This document shows, piece by piece, positions 55,336-63,820 of a stretch of 64,000 nucleotides of DNA. The stretch is taken from positions 179,212-243,211 of the forward strand of contig NZ_LQOL01000038.1 of NCBI RefSeq assembly GCF_002101555.1. The letters are read 5' to 3'. The first letter of the stretch is position 1. The number at the start of each line of letters is the position of its first letter. The translations under genes were made by a program, and so were the position numbers. The stretch comes from Mycolicibacterium canariasense. Its GTDB lineage: Bacteria > Actinomycetota > Actinomycetes > Mycobacteriales > Mycobacteriaceae. The notes beneath the pieces are model-generated. The model made no database searches. It worked only from the letters and a program-made list of their open reading frames with translations, and was not told the DNA's origin.

Positions 55336-56454
55336 CTATTCCTGGTGGTGTCGATGTTCGAGAACCGCTTTGACAGTCACACCGGACTCGACATCGGCGA
55401 CCGCCTCATTGATCGACTCCAGGGGGTAGGTCGTCGTGAGCCGTTCGATCGGAAATCTGCCCTGTCGGTACAAGCGGAGGATTCGCGGTATCAGCACGGC
55501 GGGTGCTTGGTGGCCGATGACCGACCCCATGACACTGCGTCCCAACAACAACTCGAAAGCATCGGTTCGGAATTCAGCTTGTGGGGGTGCGATTCCGAGG
55601 ATCGCGGCCCTGCCCAATGGAGCCAGCGCACCCACCGCGGCCGTCATCGACTCCGACGATCCGGTGGACTCCAGGGCCAGGCCGACGCCCACGCCACCGG
55701 TGAGTTCCCGCACCGCATCGACCGGCGGATTGGCGTTGATGTCGACCACGTCGGTGGCGCCGAGTTGCACCGCGAGATCCAGCCTCGCACGGTGTCTGTC
55801 GGCGACGATGATGCGAGCCGCACCCGACGCCACCGCCGCGATGACCGCACTCAGGCCGACCGTCCCCGCACCGATGACGAGCAGCGTATCTCCGGGTTCG
55901 GCCTTCAGTACGTTCCACACTGCACCGGCACCGGTGCTGACTCCACACCCCAGCGGGGCGAGCACCGATGCCGGGATGTCCTCGTTCACTCTGACCAATC
56001 CAGTTGGCCGACATAGGCTGAGTCCGGCGAACGACGATTGCCCGAAGAAGTGGTCGTGTACCGGCCTGCCGTTCCGATCGCGCAGGCCCACGGAGCCGTC
56101 GGCGCGCTGGGCCCCGAAGTTCAATGCGAAGTGATCGGGGCAGTACGCCGGCATCCCACCTCGACAGTTGGCGCAACAGCCACAGAAGTTGAAGCCGGCG
56201 ATCACCCTGTCGCCCACGGCAAATCCCGCGACACCCGAGCCGACGTACTCGACCACGCCCGCGCCCTCGTGCCCCGACACCACGGGCAGCGGCGTCGGGA
56301 GACGGCCTGCTGCGACCTCAAGGTCGGTGCGGCACAATCCGGCAGCGAGGAAGCGGACGATCACCTCGTCCGCGCGCGGAGTCTCGACGCTCACCTGCTC
56401 GACGGCGAAGCCGCCGGTCCCGGCGCGGCTCACCGCGGCTGTGGTCGCCATCAT
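55336..56454 (-). CDS. Zinc-dependent alcohol dehydrogenase (aryl/benzyl-alcohol type)
   Basis: 372 residues, medium-chain dehydrogenase. Catalytic zinc ligands in GLCRTDLEV, SGHEGAGVVE and GCGVSTGAGAV; a complete structural zinc lobe CGCCANCRGGMPAYC; Rossmann loop VIGAGTVGLSAV. Similar to XylB-type aryl-alcohol dehydrogenases. It lies 12 bases before the DUF2236 gene. Confidence 0.88.
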   Translation of the reverse strand: MMATTAAVSRAGTGGFAVEQVSVETPRADEVIVRFLAAGLCRTDLEVAAGRLPTPLPVVSGHEGAGVVEYVGSGVAGFAVGDRVIAGFNFCGCCANCRGGMPAYCPDHFALNFGAQRADGSVGLRDRNGRPVHDHFFGQSSFAGLSLCRPTGLVRVNEDIPASVLAPLGCGVSTGAGAVWNVLKAEPGDTLLVIGAGTVGLSAVIAAVASGAARIIVADRHRARLDLAVQLGATDVVDINANPPVDAVRELTGGVGVGLALESTGSSESMTAAVGALAPLGRAAILGIAPPQAEFRTDAFELLLGRSVMGSVIGHQAPAVLIPRILRLYRQGRFPIERLTTTYPLESINEAVADVESGVTVKAVLEHRHHQE

Positions 56455-56481
56455 CGCGCTGCACTCCTGTCCGTGGTCGAA

Positions 56482-57273
56482 TCAGTACGCGAGTAGTGGC
56501 TGTAGGCCTGGGAAATGGGAACTGACAACTGGAATACCTGCGGCGCTGAGGCGTTCGGCCCACTCGAGGCGTTGCCGCGCGGCGGCGCCGGCGTCAGCAT
56601 CGAAGCCGCATCGCCACTCGGTGTGGACGACACCCAGCGGATGGTGGAACAGGTCGCCGGCAAGAGCCAAGTCGTTGTCGCCGTTCACATCCGATACCAC
56701 GACGACCGTATTGCCCGGTGAATGCCCCGGCGCGTGATGCAGAATGAGCCACGGGAGCGGTGTGGCTTGCGCGCCGGACCAGAGCGTCAGTTGCGGGACA
56801 ATCGGCTGCAGCGCTTGACGCGCTTCGTGCTCGGTGTCGAGGCTCGCCCATTCGAGTTCGTGTATGTGGTAGGCGGCATTCGGGAAGTACGGCGCCCCGT
56901 CGACCGCGGCCCAGCCGATGTGATCGGGATGAGAATGGGTCAGGACCACATGGTCGATCTGGGCGGGTGCCACGCCGAGTGCAGCTAAAGCGCGCGGAAG
57001 TTCGGCGAAGCGGTGGGGCAACGAGCCGTCCGGCAGCGGCGCCGGTGTCCGGCCACCGCCGGTGTCCACGAGTACCCGATTACCCGCGGGATCGACGGCC
57101 AAGAATCCCCCGTAGGGCACGTTGAGGCAGCCGGCCGCCGTCAGGTCGGTGGAGATCGTGTTCCACATGTCTATCGAGACGTCCGGATAGAGCAACGACA
57201 GTGGGATCGGCATGATCCCGTCCAGGACCGGGTGGACGTCGATGTCCCCCACGCGGAGCGTCGACTGCGGCAT
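56482..57273 (-). CDS. Metallo-beta-lactamase-fold hydrolase
   Basis: 263 residues from the ATG at 57273. Metal-site motif LTHSHPDHIGW near residue 115, HAPGHSPGN and the late LAGDLFHHP and SSHFPG. Close in pattern to lactonases and other MBL-fold hydrolases. First gene of the operon; its upstream region carries a TetR-type palindrome. A lactone or ester hydrolysis role in the pathway is plausible. The in-frame start at 57297 lies inside the palindrome and is disfavoured. Confidence 0.85.
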   Translation of the reverse strand: MPQSTLRVGDIDVHPVLDGIMPIPLSLLYPDVSIDMWNTISTDLTAAGCLNVPYGGFLAVDPAGNRVLVDTGGGRTPAPLPDGSLPHRFAELPRALAALGVAPAQIDHVVLTHSHPDHIGWAAVDGAPYFPNAAYHIHELEWASLDTEHEARQALQPIVPQLTLWSGAQATPLPWLILHHAPGHSPGNTVVVVSDVNGDNDLALAGDLFHHPLGVVHTEWRCGFDADAGAAARQRLEWAERLSAAGIPVVSSHFPGLQPLLAY

Positions 57274-57283
57274 ATAGCGATGA

Positions 57284-57301
57284 TTACTTGCGCGCAAGCA
57301 A
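57284..57301. promoter_or_regulatory. TetR operator upstream of the MBL operon
   Basis: TTACTTGCGCGCAAGCAA is an 18-base dyad with one mismatched pair around the perfect core CTTGCGCGCAAG (57287-57298). It lies 11 bases upstream of the MBL start. Confidence 0.68.
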
Positions 57302-57440
57302 ATGTCAATCGACGGGGTCGCCTGCCCACATAGCAGCTGGTTCTGGGCCCGCGACGATCAGACCGTCGCCCCCCGCCGAGCTGCGACGGAGTGCGTCGGC
57401 GCCGGAGCGGCTGGGCTTGGCTGTGGTGCGCCCGCCGAGC

Positions 57441-57454
57441 AGTAACCTGTTACT
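57441..57454. promoter_or_regulatory. Second palindrome upstream of the TetR gene
   Basis: AGTAACCTGTTACT is a perfect inverted repeat (6+2+6) 26 bases before the regulator's GTG. Its sequence is unrelated to the 57284-57301 site, so it may serve a different protein. Confidence 0.55.
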
Positions 57455-57480
57455 CGACATTCGACGGAAGGACAGCCGCG

Positions 57481-58194
57481 GTGGTCAACCAAGCGCGACC
57501 CGAACAGACGCCCAGTGGACCCCGCCCCGTCGAGCACAAGGACGCCGCGCGCCGTCAGGACATCCTGCGTGCCGCGACCAAGCTGTTCGCCGAGCAGGGA
57601 TACCGCGAGACGAACCTCAATCAGATCGCGGTGGAGTTGGGCTTCCGCCGCCAAGCCGTCTATCACTACTTCCCCGCCAAAGACGAGATCCTGTATGAAC
57701 TGATCGCCCAGGCGGGAGAGGCGATGATCTCCACATCACAGCCCATCTTCGACGCCGATCTGGCGCCCGATGTCGCACTGACCGAGATCGTGCGCAACCA
57801 CGTTCGGGTTGTACTGGCCCAGCCCGACACGTTCCGCGTGCAGTTCGCGGAGTTGAACAAACTCGGCGGCGACCGCGCCGAGACTCTTCGTAAGGGCATG
57901 CTCGGATACGTACAGCGCGTCGCCGACGTGATCGAAGCCGGTCAACGAGCCCGCATCTTCGTCACGGTGCACCCGATGACGCAGGCCCTGTTGCTCGTGG
58001 GGATGTGCAACGGGACCACCCAGTGGTACGACGGCGTCCATTCGCGCAGCTCGATAGACGAGATCGCGGACCAGGCCGCCCGCATCGCGCTGTCGGGCCT
58101 CACGGGCGGTGGCTCCACCCAGCCCCTGGCGCCGGAGACGTCCACGAGGACGGCATCAGGGACATCGACCGACGTCCGCCGCCGGCGGCCCTGA
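57481..58194 (+). CDS. TetR-family regulator of the catabolic operon
   Basis: 237 residues from the GTG at 57481, with AAGGAC about 8 bases upstream. HTH: TNLNQIAVELGFRRQAVYHYFPAKDEILYEL, preceded by RQDILRAATKLFAEQGY. A longer in-frame opening would cross the palindrome at 57441. It is divergent from the MBL-ADH-DUF2236-VOC-FAH operon and the most likely repressor of it. Confidence 0.9.
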   Translation: MVNQARPEQTPSGPRPVEHKDAARRQDILRAATKLFAEQGYRETNLNQIAVELGFRRQAVYHYFPAKDEILYELIAQAGEAMISTSQPIFDADLAPDVALTEIVRNHVRVVLAQPDTFRVQFAELNKLGGDRAETLRKGMLGYVQRVADVIEAGQRARIFVTVHPMTQALLLVGMCNGTTQWYDGVHSRSSIDEIADQAARIALSGLTGGGSTQPLAPETSTRTASGTSTDVRRRRP

Positions 58195-58486
58195 CGGGAT
58201 CACCCGTAGTCACCGTTCATTGCCTTCTCACAGGACATTTCGACGAGTTTCTGAGGCGTCCAGCTCGAAACGGCCGGGCCTGCCGACCGTCGTGTCCACG
58301 GGCCACGCCGATCCCAGAACTGCGCCCGCGTATCCCCCGCCAAAGCCGTGCCGCGGAGCCGCGATCCCCGGATAAGCCGACCCTCCCCGCCCACGACCCC
58401 GGCAAGCACCATCGGGTGGTATGTCGGCGTCACGGAAGCGTCGCATGACGGATGTGTCCCAAAGGCCCGAAATCCGAGGAGACGCC

Positions 58487-58633
58487 ATGGCGGCACGGAG
58501 TACCCCCGACAGCACGCTGTTTCTCACCGCCGCGGCCGGTGGTCTGGACCGGACGGCTCACGGCACCTACATCGATAACGGCATGGCGTCCCAGGCCGCC
58601 GATTTTGCCGCAGGACGGCTGCGCGAACAATGA
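58487..58633 (+). CDS. 48-residue ORF coupled to a DUF2306 gene
   Basis: ATG at 58487 has GAGGAG 5 bases upstream and the frame ends in an ATGA overlap with the next gene. The product (starting MAARSTPDSTLFLTAAAGGL, then DRTAHGTYIDNGMASQAADF) has no signal peptide or membrane helix and no recognised family. An earlier ATG (58445) lacks a ribosome site. The start signal and the coupling are the evidence. The 292 bases upstream (58195-58486) show no other gene. Confidence 0.55.
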   Translation: MAARSTPDSTLFLTAAAGGLDRTAHGTYIDNGMASQAADFAAGRLREQ

Positions 58634-59445
58634 CGGTGGTGTCCAATCCGGATCATCGAGGTGGCCAGGAGCACTCGCAGAAGACATCAGGGTTGCTCGA
58701 TGCTATGAACCGGCAACTCGCAACGGGGATCACGGTGTTGCTGTGCCTGAGCGGCATGCAATTCTGTCTGTACATCGTCTTGCGGTATCTGGCGCCATTG
58801 CTCGGCGCCGACCCTGATCAGTGGCATCTGTTCGCACCCGGCTTCTCGAACGGCGGAGATCCGGTCGCCACCACGTCGTTGGTACTGCATCTGGTCGCCG
58901 GCGTCATCGTGATGGTGCTGGGGTGCGTGCAATTCGTCACGGCGGCGCGTCGTCGGTGGCCGGTCATGCACCGTGCGATCGGACGGGCGTACGTGGGTTC
59001 GGCGATATTGGCCGCGGTCGGTGGACTGGGCTACATCGTGCTCAACGGCACCGTAGGCGGTGCGGTCATGGACGTCGGTTTCGGCCTCTACGGAGTCCTC
59101 GTACTCGTAGCAGCCGTCCGGTGTCTTCGTCACGCCCGCGCCCGCGACGTCGCGGCACATCGCGATTGGGCGGTGCGACTGTTCGTTCTCGTCGTCGCCT
59201 CGTGGCTGTACCGGCTCGAGTACGGTGCAGCGGGCGTCCTCGGCACGGGCGGACACACACCCCAGTTCACCGGATGGTTCGACCAGATGATGGCCTTCGC
59301 CTTCTACGTGCCCAACCTTCTCATCGCGGAGATGTATCTGCGGGCGCGGCGACGCGACGGTTCCATAGCATGGCGTATCGCATCCCTCCTTGCCCTCTCG
59401 GTTGCCGCGGCGGTTGTGGTGCTCGGTGTGTACTCGCGGTGGTGA
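58630..59445 (+). CDS. DUF2306 membrane protein
   Basis: 271 residues with about seven helices (GITVLLCLSGMQFCLYIVL, LVLHLVAGVIVMVLGCVQFV, VLVLVAAVRCLRHA, IASLLALSVAAAVVVLG). His-containing turns RRRWPVMHRAIGRAYV and ARDVAAHRDWAVRLF are typical of DUF2306, a predicted cytochrome-like membrane family. Translation is coupled to the 48-residue ORF. It is convergent with the SDR gene. Confidence 0.8.
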   Translation: MTVVSNPDHRGGQEHSQKTSGLLDAMNRQLATGITVLLCLSGMQFCLYIVLRYLAPLLGADPDQWHLFAPGFSNGGDPVATTSLVLHLVAGVIVMVLGCVQFVTAARRRWPVMHRAIGRAYVGSAILAAVGGLGYIVLNGTVGGAVMDVGFGLYGVLVLVAAVRCLRHARARDVAAHRDWAVRLFVLVVASWLYRLEYGAAGVLGTGGHTPQFTGWFDQMMAFAFYVPNLLIAEMYLRARRRDGSIAWRIASLLALSVAAAVVVLGVYSRW

Positions 59446-59479
59446 ACGCCGGGGCGGCGGAGAAAGCCTGACAAGCGGC

Positions 59480-60421
59480 TCAGCGGGTGGCGAATTGAAC
59501 GCCGACGAGTTCCTCCGACTTTTCCCAGACGCGTGCGGCCTCCTCCACGTCGCGAGCCGGCCGATAGACCTGCTGCTCGGCGGCCGGCCCCGACAAGTGA
59601 AGAAAACCGCTGGGGCCGTAGAACTTACCGCCTTCGGCACGCGGATGCGTCGCCGCGTACAGGGCGGGCAGCATTCCCTCTTCAGCCGACCGGTTCAACA
59701 GGCCGAGCCGAGCGAACGCCTTCACCATCCGGAAACTCGCCGTGTCGCGGGGGCGGCCCATTTGCGGCTGTGCCTTCAGAAGGTTGGTGGGAGTCACGCC
59801 GGGGTGGGACGCGTTACTCGTGATGCCCCACCCGGCGGCGTTACTACGTCTATTGAGTTCCAGCCCGAACATCAGATTGGCGATCTTGGACTGGCTGTAC
59901 GCCTTGGCGTCCGAATAGGACCGTTCGAAGTTGAGGTCATCCCAATTGATCCCGTTCATCTGCGCCGAGACGCTCGACTGAGTGGTGACGCGCGCGTTGC
60001 CGGCGCTCAGCAGGGGCAGCAGCCTGGCGGTGAGCGCAAAGTGTGCCAGGTGGTTGGTCCCCCACTGGAGTTCGAATCCGTCCGCCGTGGTCTGCCGGTC
60101 GGGCGGGCTCATGACCCCGGCGTTGTTGATCAGCACGTTGATCGGGCGTCCGGCGCTCATCAGACTCTGGGCGAGGTCGGCGACCGACTGCAGAGACGAC
60201 AGGTCCAGGGGAAGCAGCCGAATGTCTGCTCCGGGAGCCATGGCACGGATCCCCCGCAGCGCCTTGTCACCCTTGTCGAGGTTGCGCACCGGAAGCACCA
60301 GGTCGGCGCCGGCGCGAGCCAACGTGGTGGCCAGGGCATACCCGATGCCGTCGCTTGCGCCCGTGATCACTGCCAGACGTCCCCGCATGTCCGGCACGAA
60401 TACCTCTGATTTCTTGCTCAT
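59480..60421 (-). CDS. Short-chain dehydrogenase/reductase
   Basis: 313 residues. Cofactor loop TGASDGIGYALA, NNAGVMSPPD, then the catalytic segment SYSDAKAYSQSKIAN (Tyr and Lys) and SNASHPGVTPTNL. It resembles retinol-dehydrogenase-like SDRs. GAGGAG precedes the ATG. It is divergent from an MmyB-like regulator (179-base gap), the pairing noted for that regulator family in actinobacteria. Confidence 0.88.
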   Translation of the reverse strand: MSKKSEVFVPDMRGRLAVITGASDGIGYALATTLARAGADLVLPVRNLDKGDKALRGIRAMAPGADIRLLPLDLSSLQSVADLAQSLMSAGRPINVLINNAGVMSPPDRQTTADGFELQWGTNHLAHFALTARLLPLLSAGNARVTTQSSVSAQMNGINWDDLNFERSYSDAKAYSQSKIANLMFGLELNRRSNAAGWGITSNASHPGVTPTNLLKAQPQMGRPRDTASFRMVKAFARLGLLNRSAEEGMLPALYAATHPRAEGGKFYGPSGFLHLSGPAAEQQVYRPARDVEEAARVWEKSEELVGVQFATR

Positions 60422-60603
60422 TCCGCTCTCCTCAGTTTCACCCGTGTGTACCGGTGATCCCGACTATGGCACGCTGCTGGTAACGGGTTCAGGCCGTACT
60501 TATCCCCTGACTGACCGTCCCCCCGTCGGCGTCCACGGACGGCGGATCCGCGGATGCGCAGGTCCTTCCACGGGCCGGCAAGGGGCCGCATCATCGACAC
60601 GTG

Positions 60604-61473
60604 ATGTCCCTGGATGTCGATCTCGGTCGCGTGGCGGAGTTGCTGCGAGCCCGGCGACGAACTCTGCAGCCCGAGGACGTCGGATTTGCCCGTGGTAGGC
60701 GACGGCGAACTCCCGGACTTCGTCGCGAAGAAGTCGCGGAGCTCTGCTCGATATCGACCACCTATTACAGTCGACTGGAACGGTCCCGGGGCAGCAGGGC
60801 GACCGGGCCTCGTCCGTCGCCCGCCACACTGGCCGGTATTGCGCGGGGTCTTCGGTTCACACGCGAGGAACGTGACGCGTTGTTCGCGGCGGCGGGCTAT
60901 GCCGCTGGGAATGATGTAGGCTACGCCCACGTCGATCCGGGTGTGATGCTGTTGCTCGACAGGCTCGCCGACACACCCGCACACTCCGTCGGCCCGATAG
61001 GCGAGGTGCTCTGGCAGACCCGAGCTTCCAAAGCGTTGATCGGGGATCTGAGCCGGCATACCGGGCGGGCCCGCAGCGGTTACTATCGCTGGTTCCTCGA
61101 CCCCGGCGAGCGGCAACGCTACGCCCCGATCGATCACCGCTCGATCAGTGTGGAGATCGCGGCCGATCTGCGGCGTGCGCAATCCAGTACGCGAGTCAGC
61201 CAGTCCGTGACCGATCTGATCATCGTATTACTCAGTCGCAGTGAGGAATTTGCAACGCTGTGGAGGCGTGACGACCTGAGAGAACAACCATTCACCATCG
61301 AGCCGCGTTGCTTCATCCATCCATCGCTGGGTCCACTCGAGTTGCAGCGCAAGGTCCTTACCCTGACCGACCGTAGCCAGCGGGTTGTCATCTACCACGC
61401 GACTCCAGGTTCAGCCGATGAAACAACGTTGCAGCTGTTGTCGGTCATCGGCAACCACCGATTCGACTGCTGA
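60604..61473 (+). CDS. MmyB-like XRE-family regulator
   Basis: 289 residues from the ATG at 60604 (a GTG one codon earlier is possible). HTH: TPGLRREEVAELCSISTTYYSRLERSRG; C-terminal MmyB domain with LLDRLADTPAHSVGPIGEVLWQTRAS, YYRWFLDP and LGPLELQRKVL. No ribosome site is visible. It is divergent from the SDR and convergent with a third MmyB-like gene. Confidence 0.88.
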   Translation: MSLDVDLGRVAELLRARRRTLQPEDVGFARGRRRRTPGLRREEVAELCSISTTYYSRLERSRGSRATGPRPSPATLAGIARGLRFTREERDALFAAAGYAAGNDVGYAHVDPGVMLLLDRLADTPAHSVGPIGEVLWQTRASKALIGDLSRHTGRARSGYYRWFLDPGERQRYAPIDHRSISVEIAADLRRAQSSTRVSQSVTDLIIVLLSRSEEFATLWRRDDLREQPFTIEPRCFIHPSLGPLELQRKVLTLTDRSQRVVIYHATPGSADETTLQLLSVIGNHRFDC

Positions 61474-61486
61474 TACGGCACATCGT

Positions 61487-62389
61487 TCACGACCTGCCGT
61501 TGACATCCTGACGGCGGACCGGCGCTTCGGTAGGGCTGACGTCGGCGGGAGCGTCACGCTGGTATTCGTGTGGTGCCGCGCAGAGCGCTGCGAGTTTGGC
61601 GCGGCTTTCGGTCGCGGGGTCCGCGGTGAACACGAGCAACGTGTGCAAGTGCGTCACATCGTGGAGAACTTGACACTGAAGATCGAGAACGCCCAACCGC
61701 GGGTGCACAATCCGCTTTTCCAGCTCGTGAGATTGGTCGACATGGTGTTGCGCCCACTGCTCTGCGAACTCCGGGCTGCGCTGGAGTAGCGAGTCGATAA
61801 CCTGGGCCGCACGGGATGTCGCCCCGTCACGGACGTATGCGATGCGGGCGCTCGCGACGAAGGACCTCCCGACCTTCGGATGATCTTCGACCGGATACAC
61901 ACTGCGCGCGGCATCGTCGGTGAACCACCGGTAGAGGACGCTGCGGGACAGACCTTCGTACCTTGTCTCGTCGCCGAGAAGTGCGCGGGCAGGCGGGGTT
62001 TGGACCAGAGTCTCGCCCAATGCCGACATCACCTGCGCCGGCGTGTCCTGTAGCCGATCCAGTATGCGCATCATTGCCGCGCTGACCTCGGTGCCGACCG
62101 GGGTGCGCGCGGGCGCATTGTGCCCTGCCAGCCGGAACAGGTGATCACGCTCATCCAGCGAGAGGCGTAGCGCCTTGGCCAGCGAGGCCACCACCTCCAC
62201 CGATGGTTGCGAAGCGCGCTGCTGCTCCATTCTGGAGTAGTAATCAGTGGAGATCATTGCCAGTGACGCGACCTCCTCGCGACGTAGGCCACTGGTGCGA
62301 CGTCGCAGGCCGCTGGGTAACCCGATGTCTTCAGGAGTCAGTGCCATTCGCCGGTTACGGAGGAATTCGGCGAGCTGAGGTTGATCCAT
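61487..62389 (-). CDS. MmyB-like XRE-family regulator
   Basis: 300 residues from the ATG at 62389 (MDQPQLAEFLRNRRMALTPE). HTH: TSGLRREEVASLAMISTDYYSRMEQQRA; MmyB domain with ILDRLQDTPAQVMSALGETLVQT, LYRWFTDD and LGVLDLQCQVL. It shares the ligand-domain motifs of the 60604 gene, and the two lie tail to tail. It is divergent from the methyltransferase at 62536. Confidence 0.87.
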   Translation of the reverse strand: MDQPQLAEFLRNRRMALTPEDIGLPSGLRRRTSGLRREEVASLAMISTDYYSRMEQQRASQPSVEVVASLAKALRLSLDERDHLFRLAGHNAPARTPVGTEVSAAMMRILDRLQDTPAQVMSALGETLVQTPPARALLGDETRYEGLSRSVLYRWFTDDAARSVYPVEDHPKVGRSFVASARIAYVRDGATSRAAQVIDSLLQRSPEFAEQWAQHHVDQSHELEKRIVHPRLGVLDLQCQVLHDVTHLHTLLVFTADPATESRAKLAALCAAPHEYQRDAPADVSPTEAPVRRQDVNGRS

Positions 62390-62535
62390 GTGCCCATTCT
62401 TCCTGTGATCGGGCCGAACATCCAGGGACTCGTACACCCCCGATCGTCGATCCGTCGCCGGCACACGGAGACCTTCCATCCGCGGACTGACCGGCCCCTG
62501 GTAGGGCCCGGGCAATTGCGCTTCCAATACCAGTC

Positions 62536-63198
62536 ATGACACTTTGCGCGGCCGCCTCTGCTCACGATCGACACAGCCCAATTCACGTTGGCGAACCCAT
62601 TCACCGCCCACGCCAGGGGAACACACCTGCCACCCGCCACGGAGACGCGGCTGCCCTGTTCCGTGCGTGGTTGCGACACCCACTGCGCACCGCGGCGATC
62701 GCACCGTCGAGTCCCGCCTTGGCTCAACTGATGACCAAGGATATCGCCGCATCGGATCGCGTAGTCGAACTCGGGCCCGGCACCGGCGTTTTCACCCACG
62801 CCCTGCTCGCGCGCGGCGTGCCACCGTCCCGCCTGACGGTGGTGGAAGCCAACCCCGAGTTCGCCGATCTGCTCAACACACGATTCCGGGACCTGCACGT
62901 CGTGTGTGCCGATGCCGCCACCGACTCCTGGCAGCTGATCGATGGTCCGGAGATCGATGCCGTCATCAGCGGCCTGCCGCTGTTGTCCATGTCTGTCGAC
63001 GCGGTCACCGGAGTACTTGAAACGGCGGTGTCGGTCCTTCGACCGCAGGGACGCCTCTACCAGTTCACCTACGGGCCTACGTGTCCCATACGGCCGAATT
63101 TGCTTGCAGCACTGCGCTTGCGCGCTACCCGAATCGGCTGGACGCCACGCAACCTTCCGCCGGCTTCGGTGTACCGGATCGAACGCCGACCCGGATGA
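62536..63198 (+). CDS. SAM-dependent methyltransferase, PmtA/KsgA-like
   Basis: 220 residues. A basic, partly amphipathic N-terminus (LFRAWLRHPLRTAAIAPSSPALAQLM) precedes the motif I VVELGPGTGVFTHALL; a motif II/IV region ISGLPLLSMSVD resembles the GLPL of phospholipid N-methyltransferases, not the N-P-P-Y motifs of typical DNA or rRNA enzymes. It may methylate a membrane lipid. Divergent from an MmyB-like regulator. Confidence 0.78.
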   Translation: MTLCAAASAHDRHSPIHVGEPIHRPRQGNTPATRHGDAAALFRAWLRHPLRTAAIAPSSPALAQLMTKDIAASDRVVELGPGTGVFTHALLARGVPPSRLTVVEANPEFADLLNTRFRDLHVVCADAATDSWQLIDGPEIDAVISGLPLLSMSVDAVTGVLETAVSVLRPQGRLYQFTYGPTCPIRPNLLAALRLRATRIGWTPRNLPPASVYRIERRPG

Positions 63199-63312
63199 CA
63201 ACCCATCTGGGATGAACCGCGGCGTCACTGCAGTCGGCAACACAGCTTTCGGCGTGGCCGCCGCCGTCGAGGGAGGAGGTGCCGCTGGTGACCACACGGG
63301 TGATGGCACCCA

Positions 63313-63468
63313 TCAGAGGATGACCACCGAGCGCAGCACCTCACCGGCGTGCATGCGATGGAATGCCGACTCGAGATCTTCTAAGCCGATGCGTTCGGAG
63401 ACGAACTTTTCCAGCGGCAGCCGACCTTGGCGGTACAGGCTTGCAAATCGATCGTCAGTCACTCGTAA
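63313..63468 (-). pseudogene. C-terminal remnant of a zinc alcohol dehydrogenase
   Basis: The minus strand encodes [20 protein letters not shown], then [20 protein letters not shown] and [10 protein letters not shown] before a stop at 63313. This is the last ~50 residues of an NDMA- or mycothiol-type zinc alcohol dehydrogenase. Upstream in the same frame the similarity ends and a stop (TAG, minus strand) comes 10 codons later. There is no start, zinc motif or Rossmann fold nearby, so the gene is a fragment. Confidence 0.75.
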
Positions 63469-63820
63469 GGCACTGGGTGCCCTACCAATTGGTGCACGCT
63501 AAGTTGGCGCCCGTAGGGTTCTTACGTGCGCGGAGCGAAAAGCCCTCGTGCGAGCCGGATTGCTCGGAGTCGATTTGTCCACCTTCGGTCTGTGCTGGCC
63601 CCGGCTCGGCTGGGCAAAACTGTTCTCCCACAGCGCCGGTGGGCCAGCGCAGCGACCGACAACTACACAAGCCACCCCGACAGCATGTCCGTCTCGGATT
63701 GGCACAAACCAACGTGCGCTGGACCAGCACACTCCTGATCAGCTGGTTGCCGATGTGTCAACAACCCGCTTCAAGCACGAGTAGCGGTCATTCCGGTGCG
63801 CCTGCGCGAGCGAGACGCAC
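63469..63820. other. Non-coding or decayed stretch between the ADH remnant and thiolase
   Basis: Open frames up to about 160 codons occur on both strands, but none has a ribosome site, a recognisable motif or convincing codon use. Together with the truncated gene next to it this looks like debris of a deletion or insertion. No transposase motif or terminal inverted repeats were found. Confidence 0.4.

Noticed and set aside
54721..56016. 431-codon plus-strand frame opposite the DUF2236 and alcohol dehydrogenase genes
   Set aside because: No motif and no start signal. The minus-strand genes have clear catalytic motifs and operon spacing.
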